Origin: an uncultured Oscillospiraceae bacterium
GTDB taxonomy: Bacteria; Bacillota; Clostridia; Oscillospirales; Oscillospiraceae
Length of the DNA stretch: 5,948 nucleotides
NCBI GenBank assembly: GCA_934515035.1
Contig: CAKSXP010000124.1
Coordinates: 1-5,948, forward strand
Reading direction: 5' to 3'
The translations under genes were made by a program, and so were the position numbers. Each line of letters starts with the position of its first letter. Positions within the stretch are counted from its first letter, which is position 1. Positions 5,905-5,948 of the stretch are shown one piece after another. The notes below the pieces were generated by a model. That model was given only the letters and a program-made list of their open reading frames with translations. It ran no database searches and was not told where the DNA came from.

Positions 5905-5948
5905 CTATTCAAATTTGACGTTGCCGAACTTTCCGAGCAGGTCGAGAT
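5905..5948 (-). CDS. dnaX: 3' end of an upstream gene, probably dnaX (DNA polymerase III gamma/tau)
   Basis: Only the last 13 codons and a TAG stop are inside the window, reading LDLLGKFGNVKFE. A short acidic/hydrophobic tail with a KFG-like element fits the C-termini of many Clostridial DnaX proteins, and dnaX is the usual gene before ybaB. The identification rests mainly on gene order and is tentative. The gap to the ybaB start is 32 bases with no visible promoter, so the genes are probably co-transcribed. Confidence 0.5.
   Translation of the reverse strand, partial: LDLLGKFGNVKFE

Overview
The window reads as chromosomal DNA from a fairly GC-rich strictly anaerobic member of the Clostridia, probably an Oscillospirales-type gut bacterium. 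This rests on protein content and style, not on a search: a ferredoxin-fused electron-transfer flavoprotein, a DUF6273-like protein typical of Clostridia, strong AGGAGG-type ribosome binding sites and intrinsic terminators. Gene density is high and no RNA gene, mobile element or CRISPR array is visible.

Left half (1-3223, plus strand): a tight three-gene operon encodes an acyl-CoA dehydrogenase, EtfB and a long EtfA carrying an N-terminal 2x[4Fe-4S] ferredoxin domain. The three proteins probably form one soluble flavin-based electron-bifurcating enoyl-CoA reductase, using NADH to reduce an enoyl-CoA while also reducing ferredoxin. The acyl-CoA substrate cannot be read from sequence; butyryl-CoA, acrylyl-CoA and aryl-enoyl-CoA (caffeyl-CoA-like) are candidates. 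A perfect 12-bp hairpin at 3184-3223 ends the operon and probably also serves the convergent operon.

Middle (3261-4521, minus strand): a two-gene transcription unit encodes a 95-aa cysteine-cluster protein followed, after one base, by a 283-aa DUF6273-like protein. It has a near-consensus promoter (TTGACC, 17 bp, TATAAT) whose -35 box lies inside the 3' arm of the terminator of the preceding gene. A perfect 14-bp inverted repeat begins at the predicted transcription start. This is the least explained part of the window.

Right end (4484-5948, minus strand): a housekeeping operon reads dnaX-like 3' end (partial), ybaB/ebfC, then a divergent gpsA-like NAD(P)-dependent glycerol-3-phosphate dehydrogenase, closed by a strong intrinsic terminator. 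recR, which often follows ybaB, is not there; gpsA takes its place six bases after the ybaB stop codon.
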